Below are positions 58,076 through 64,000 of a DNA stretch of 64,000 bases, piece by piece (the stretch's first letter is position 1; every line of letters starts with the position of its first letter). The notes under the pieces were generated by a model that was given only the letters and a program-made list of their open reading frames with translations, had not been told where the DNA came from and made no database searches. The DNA lies in contig NC_079519.1 of assembly GCF_000801105.2 (NCBI RefSeq), forward strand, positions 27,627,288-27,691,287, given 5' to 3'. A program made the position numbers and the translations under genes. This DNA is from Raphanus sativus. Its lineage: Eukaryota > Streptophyta > Magnoliopsida > Brassicales > Brassicaceae.

Positions 58076-59068
58076 TATTTTACAGAAATACTTAAAACCA
58101 AATCTGAACTGGATATTTTGATTATTCAGTCCAGATTTCAAATCTGTAATTTTTAATGATAATTATTTTAAAATAGTAATATATATAAAAATATTAATTA
58201 TATTTTCATTTTAATAATATTATTATTTTTCATTTTATAAAATTTATACATATAATAAAAGTATATCTAAATTTTATATAAATTTGTAATAGTATATATA
58301 GAAATAAAAATTACACATTTTTATTTTAAAATTATTATTCATATCCTAATATATTTTAATATTATTTTTTATTTATTTTAGGTATCCAAATCCGGTTCCA
58401 GATACACATCAGATATTACAATTTTGGAAAGATATTCAACATTCGAATATATAGAAACCTAAATCGAATAAAGTTAATAAAAAGATGGATCCACCGGATA
58501 AAATCCAGATACTTTAAAAGTTTTCCGGATACGGAGCTGCGCCACCCCTAGTTTGTGGTTTCAATCAACTGCTTTTCACTTGATTGTTCACTTTTATCTT
58601 TTTGGAATAATTAAGCTCATATATATTCATAGAGTGAAAACCAAACCACGTAGAAATAATTTTGCTTTAAGAGAGTAGACACTTTCAACAGAAATCGAAC
58701 CTGATTTTTATTAGACCAACTGTTTGTGGTTAATCCACTCTTGCGTGCTCGAGTAACATCTTTGCGTCTATGTGGATTTGGACGTCTAGGTTTTAAGCAA
58801 TGCTTTTTTTTATGGAAGATTGAGTTAAGGAGAAGGGTTCTTTTAAAACTCGTTCCGGTTTTCTTGAAACATGTCTCAATGGTCCAACAGATTCGAATTT
58901 GCAATGTGGAAAAACCTCAAAATCACCAGCGTCTATGTTTATTTGCCTCTCACAAATACTCACGCTATTGTGCAAGTTGACTTTTCGTAAACAACCAATT
59001 CTCTCTTTTCAGCACATAATTGGCTTCCATCTTTCAATCTAGTATAGTGGATAGACAATTATAAATTT
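57990..59068. other. AT-rich debris with (AT)n microsatellite and hAT-like sequence
   Basis: An (AT)n run occupies about 58029-58070. At 58390-58552 the words 'aaatccagatactttaaaag', 'ccggatacggagctgcgcc' and the end 'acccctag' resemble hAT-type debris also seen near 15640-15715. Open frames at 58617-58980 have no family features. No gene is supported. Confidence 0.45.
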
Positions 59069-59069
59069 A

Positions 59070-60480
59070 CTAGATTCTGAACCCGTCCTTAGAAGGACGG
59101 GTATATTTTTTGTTTTACCTTTTTTAAAAAATTTAACTTTTATATTTATGTTATTTTTTGTATTCATATTTGTATTTAATATTAATTTAATATAATTTTT
59201 GGTTACTATATTAAATATGTCAAGTTGTATAACTATACATTTGTACTGTATGCATATAAGAGATTATGTTTAACTTTTATTTCTAAAGTTTGCAATATAT
59301 TCAGTTACCTAAAATAATTAGTCAACCCAAAAAAACCGACTCAAAATCGACTCGAAAACCAAAGTCTCATATTCTCACCCGCCCTTTCAAAGGGCGGGTA
59401 TATTTAAGAAAACCCGCAAAAATCACTAAAATCCAAATCCCGTTTACCGGTTGAAACACTGGTTGAACCGATATATAAATATTTATGAATTTTTAAGTCT
59501 TGATATTTTTCTTAGATGTCATAAATTTTAACTTGTTAAAAATAAATAAATAATCTAAACTATATTTGTTATTTTGTATATCAAATGAAAATAATAATAT
59601 TAAAACTAAAATTAAGTATTTTGTAAATGTTTTTTAAACATAAAATATTTACATATCTAAATTATTATTTTATGTTTTATAAAAAAATAGATAATATCTA
59701 ACTTTGGTTTCTATATATTTATTTTCATAGTTAATATATTATTATATAGTAAAATTTATTTATTTATTAATCTGTGGTTCACCTGTTATCGATCCGAGTC
59801 CAGTAACCCATAAAGTCATCCGGTACATATTATGTAGATGTGATTTATATACTCGAACGGTTTTTAAAATGTTATATCTGAATACCAATATTAAATCCAA
59901 CCAGCACTAAAAACGCGAACAAATATTTTGAAAAATATACTTACAAAATAATACAATAAATTAACTGTCAAACCTACTAAACGCACCCGTTATGTCAACT
60001 GTATATTATTAAAAATTTAGATCGTAATGCTGTAGTAAAATATTATTAGGTGAAAAATAAAACAGGTTTTATAAACGAATTAGTACCTTAGTCAAAAAAA
60101 AGTAATCTGACATAAACCGTGAACTAATATATGTTTTTTATTTGCTTTATGTTATTATCAAGTGTTTATCAAAACACGATCAGAAAATAATTAATCAAGA
60201 AAAGTGATTTTCTAGAATCAAGAAATTATCATAGAACTGTCCACTAATAGTTACTGAGAGAAATGAGTCTAGAAAATCATGGAACTAAGTTGGAAGTTAA
60301 TTTTAGTAAAATAATAAGAAAGCTTTTAAATAAAGGTAAGCCCAAGATAATAATAGTTGGACATACACTTCTGCCAACGAAAGGGTGTAGTAAAGGTGTA
60401 CTGAGATTTAGTATCAAAAATAAACTCATATGGCCGCGTGGACAGCAGATACATGATTAATGGCTCTTAAGAAACTAATA
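59070..60480 (-). mobile_element. Minus-strand Helitron 3' end, with a second hairpin 300 bp inside
   Basis: Plus-strand CTAG (59070-59073), ATTCTGA, then the hairpin ACCCGTCCTTAGAAGGACGG (59081-59102 overall) read in reverse as a Helitron 3' terminus with host T at 59069. At about 59378-59400 a second hairpin, ACCCGCCCTTTCAAAGGGCG..., is preceded by a similar 'attctc' but no CTAG. It suggests an older, overwritten terminus of a related element. The 5' (TC) end was not located; 60480 is only a guess. No coding sequence. Confidence 0.55.
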
Positions 60481-60928
60481 ATTATGTTGATGCAGTAATG
60501 GGCCCATTTTAGTAGCCGATCTTTGCAGTTATCTTAACTTAAAAAGGATGTATTAAAAGTGTATTTCATGGCAGTTATAAAAATTAAAAAATAGACATAA
60601 CTTACTATCAATTGGTCATGTTGAAAAATTAATAGAATAGATAATATACATTCACCTGCTCTTTTTAATGCAATCCCCATAGATTACGCATTACTAGTAA
60701 GAACAGTCATAGGAGTGTGGCCACGTTGAAAGAAAAACAAAACAAAATTGTGTATTATATATATTACTGGAAAACAATATTGACAATTTGGGGCTGAGAG
60801 TAAAGGCACAGAACCATAATCAGCAATGTGTATACATTTTATACGCCTAACTACTAAGTATAAATAACCTTCACACAAATAAAAGAATCCTATAATCTAC
60901 CATATTTAATTTAAATTCAGTTTGTCTT
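60481..60928. other. 3' flank of the WD40 gene
   Basis: AT-rich sequence containing the presumed 3' UTR of the WD40 gene (next to 60929). No other gene is seen. Confidence 0.45.
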
Positions 60929-63315
60929 TTAGACCCGAGTTGGCAATCCATAGTTGTTGAATACTCTGATCCTTCCGTCCCAAGTCGCTGTTACAATCAC
61001 AAGCCCCCACAAGTGAGGCTGCAACACATTCTTCAGGAGCTTCAGCTTCTTCCCTCTACTGCTCATTGTCGTTGCTGAAGCATCCTCCAGCTGCTCTTCA
61101 GGCCATGTTGTTGATGATCCTTTCATCGGGGAGAAACAGCTGTCCATTCTCCCTATCTTCTTGTCCAAATCTGTGATGCACTCGCTCAGGCTGTTCCTGT
61201 TTGCCTGCCTCAGCCAAGGTACAGCCACAGACGCATTCTGCGAGATAAAACTCTCGCACGACTTGATTCTTTTCGGCTTTCCAGAAGATGGCTTCTTGCT
61301 AGGTAACTGAGAGTTATTATTCCACACATGAATCCCCGAGTCCTCTGTTGTTGACACGATGTGTTTACCGTCCAAAGTAAACGAGGCACTTGTTGTGCAG
61401 ACGCCAGAAGCTGCGAAATAAAATAAGCCAAAAGGTTATACATCTTTATTCGTAAGCAGAACAAAAAAAAAAAGGCAATTATTGTCTCTAATCATTACTA
61501 ACCTTTAAGCTTGCAGATAACATCCTCTCCAGATATGATACGAATCTGTGAGTCAGCACAGGTAACCATTACTTTGTCCGAGTCATTGGGAAAATACTCA
61601 AGACCAGTGATTCTTTTGCTTGGCACTTTCTTCTTCTTCCCATGTAACAAGTCAACCTCTCTATCCATTTTCATCTGGTTATCTGAAAATGCACAAAAAC
61701 AAACAATCAGCTTCTAAATTATCCACATTACATGATATATAATAACGAATCTCAAATAAAATTTGCAAGGGAGTGAACAAACATACCGAGTATATGGTAG
61801 AAGCGACAGTTCCCTGTTATGGAACCTATTGCAGCGGCCTGAAAACAATCTCTAGTAAGCAACTTTTAATCATATCTCAATAAATAAAATTAATGAACTA
61901 TTTTTAGAAAAAAACCTTTGCGTCTGGACGATAACACACAGCTGTCACAATATCTCTTACATCAGTGTAGTCAACAACCCGACAGCGAGACACATCCCAT
62001 AATCGAACTTTCCCATCAATGGATCCGCTAATGAAGTAATTATCATCCACAGGGTTGAATGCCACACAAGTCACTGCGTAAGGAGAGTGTGAGTGAGTAC
62101 ACAACACACAAAAAAAAGAAAAGAACATCATTGACCGAAGAAAAGAACTCACCAAAATTGTTATGAGCGAACGTTGCGAGACATTCATCACAACCTACTC
62201 TCCATAAACGAACACTCTCATCCACAGAAGATGACAGGAGATACTGCAACAGAGTGGTCAAAAATGTAAGAGTTGACAATAAAAGACCACAAAAAAACAC
62301 AAAGCATATATGCAAGATCTTTACTTACCCCTTTGTCGGACCAGGAAAGATCTAAGATCTCACCAGTATGCCCTCCGAACTCATGGAGAGGCTTCTCAGA
62401 TACACAGAAGATCTTAGATGGTAACACAACGCAAGTCGAGTCCGATGACTTCCTCAAGAAGCTACCTGTCTTCTTCTTCTTCTTCTCATCGTTGATACTC
62501 AGAGGCTCAACCTGATAATGCTGATTCATACCAAAGTAAACACCAGAATCAAGTACAGGCACTCGATACTTGTCTGTTCTCTCTTCCTCGTTTATACTCC
62601 AAACTCGAACGACGCAGTCTTCACCGGCGCTCGCGATGAATCTCCCATCGGGAGAGAACTTCATGGCCAAGATGGAGCCATCATGCGCTGTGAAGTCCTG
62701 GTCAACACGCAAAGAGGAGAGCTCCTTGAACTGCTTTTTGTACGTCTGCACGCTCGTTGTCGTCGTCGCTGTTGGTGATGAATCACAATCTAGAGACTCG
62801 AGGACGTGCGTGAGAGCACCTAGCTTCTTTAACCAGAACTGTGCACCTTTCTTCAGAGTATCGTCTCGAAAGCTGCCCGATCTGCTTGAACTTGATTCAC
62901 TCAATCCTTGAGTACTTGTACTACTACTGTTCCGGGTGAAGAACAAGGATCGATCATCTGTTTCCTCGGATGAGGAAACAGAGGATCGATCAAAAACAGA
63001 GGAGGAGGAGGAGGAAGTAGATTCGTTCCTCAACAACGAATCATCCTCTTTGGGGACAAGTTCAGAAGGTGGTTGAAGAAGTTCATCATCCTCAGAGACA
63101 GAGGAGTCGTCGTCGTTGTCGTCGTCGGCGGCTGCTGTAGTCTTGTTGAAACTAAAGGCCATGGATTGGAGGAACTTGCGGCGTCGGTTGGAAACACTGT
63201 CTAGGTCATTGGTCCACAGTTGAAAACCAGAATCCTGAGGAACATGTTGATCATCATCGTCATTAGGGGCATCAAAGAAACAATCTTCGTCTTCATCATC
63301 TCCACGAGTACCCAT
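60929..63315 (-). CDS. WD40-repeat protein with long acidic N-terminus
   Basis: Six minus-strand exons: 63315-62329, 62243-62153, 62073-61916, 61838-61787, 61682-61503 and 61410-60929. All are in frame and give 649 residues. The first ~190 residues are disordered and rich in Asp, Glu and Ser ([20 protein letters not shown]). WD repeats follow: '[20 protein letters not shown]' with 'VVRVWSI', '[15 protein letters not shown]', '[14 protein letters not shown]', '[20 protein letters not shown]', 'GNCRFYHIL', '[20 protein letters not shown]', '[14 protein letters not shown]' and '[16 protein letters not shown]', enough for one propeller. The family resembles plant WDR44-like proteins. I recall At1g64610 as orthologue. 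The biochemical role is unknown; WD propellers are usually protein-binding platforms. Confidence 0.94.
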
Positions 63316-64000
63316 CTCTCTCTCTGTTTGGTAACCAAAGAAAAAAAAAAGAAATCAACTTTGGCTAACTATGATAAAGAGTTTCAACCTTTGTGGTGGT
63401 AGTCAATTTAAAAAACTATAGAGAGAGACTAGTCGTCGTGTGTATTAGTAAAAAAGAATTGAAAATTCAAACAAAACCGAGTCAAAAATCTCTAAAGTTG
63501 GGCGCATTAACGAAAAATAAAAGTATTATGTGGCCAACCTAACACACAAACAAAACTAAGGTCGTTGGAAGAGATTACTTCCAAGTCAATATATTACACT
63601 ATTCCATTATTACAGAGACTGAAGAAGAAAAGTGATGAGGGGATTTAGATTACCTCTCTCACCAAACCGATAATTTGCTCTTCTTACAAACGAAGTACAA
63701 GAACAAAAGAAGAAACAAAAAAGATCGGAGAAAGAAAGAGAGGGAAGAAAGGTCTCGTGTTTATAAACCGAAGGAAGCGAGGAAGGGGGTATATGTGTCG
63801 GTTCGATTCACACTGTTTTGTATTGCAAAAGACAAACCCTTTCGTACCTAATTTGAACCAACCAATCTTTGGTAAGGGTTTTGAAGAGTTGCAATTAATA
63901 GCGAGTTTTTTTGGAAGAGGAAAAAAACATTTTTTAAGATTTTATTCGATGGTGCGTAAAAGGAAAGAAAGAGTGCAAATTAATTTCCTTAATTCGATTT
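63316..64000. promoter_or_regulatory. 5' UTR and promoter region of the WD40 gene
   Basis: Sequence just upstream of the start codon is A/G-rich on the minus strand (typical of a leader). A donor-like 'CAAACAG' to 'GAGGTAATCTAAATCCCCTC' pattern (minus strand, about 63660-63320) allows a 5' UTR intron. A TATA-like TTTATAAA lies near 63762 (minus strand). No second gene is seen before the window ends. Confidence 0.4.

Overview
The window is plant nuclear DNA from a Brassicaceae species, most likely a Brassica or close relative. Five of its six confident genes read as near-identical orthologues of genes I recall lying together on Arabidopsis chromosome 1 (around At1g64480 to At1g64610). Introns are short and AT-rich with GT-AG borders. 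Most of the rest is AT-rich sequence filled with transposon debris. Gene identities come from memory of the families; no search was run.

Layout. Positions 1-8.8 kb hold LINE fragments, a possible inverted-repeat element, one small MGNC-type gene (7008-7343) and an unrecognised gene remnant. CBL8, a calcineurin B-like calcium sensor, lies on the minus strand at 9242-10760 in eight exons. From 12.5 to 18.3 kb there is a ~425 bp tandem repeat split by a 5'-truncated LINE with a long open frame and by a decayed RPA-like (DUF223) coding fragment. A duplicated segment at 18.8-20.2 kb shows a MITE-filled and a MITE-empty copy. Plastid ribosomal protein S6 (minus, 20746-21728) and proteasome subunit RPN12a (plus, 22026-23252) are divergent and share a 297 bp spacer with TGGGCC motifs.

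From 23.3 to 50.7 kb there is no convincing gene. This stretch holds degenerate telomere-like tracts in both orientations, (CT)n microsatellites, Helitron termini, several MITEs, a 1.47 kb noncoding retroposon nested with a LINE and a hAT MITE, and a 100-N gap. About 4.75 kb on the left of the gap is repeated almost exactly on its right, which looks like unmerged overlapping contigs rather than biology.

The right end holds a TIC32-like short-chain dehydrogenase (plus, 50736-52411, six exons), the cationic amino acid transporter CAT2 (minus, 53423-56734, fourteen exons), a tRNA-derived SINE, minus-strand Helitron debris, and a WD40 protein (minus, 60929-63315, six exons). No operon logic applies. 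The only close functional pairing is the S6/RPN12a bidirectional promoter. I found no CRISPR array, organellar insertion, virus or toxin gene, and no wholly new coding system. The most unusual items are the hAT MITE carrying a tRNA-like Pol III promoter, the 1.47 kb retroposon, and the probable false duplication at the gap.
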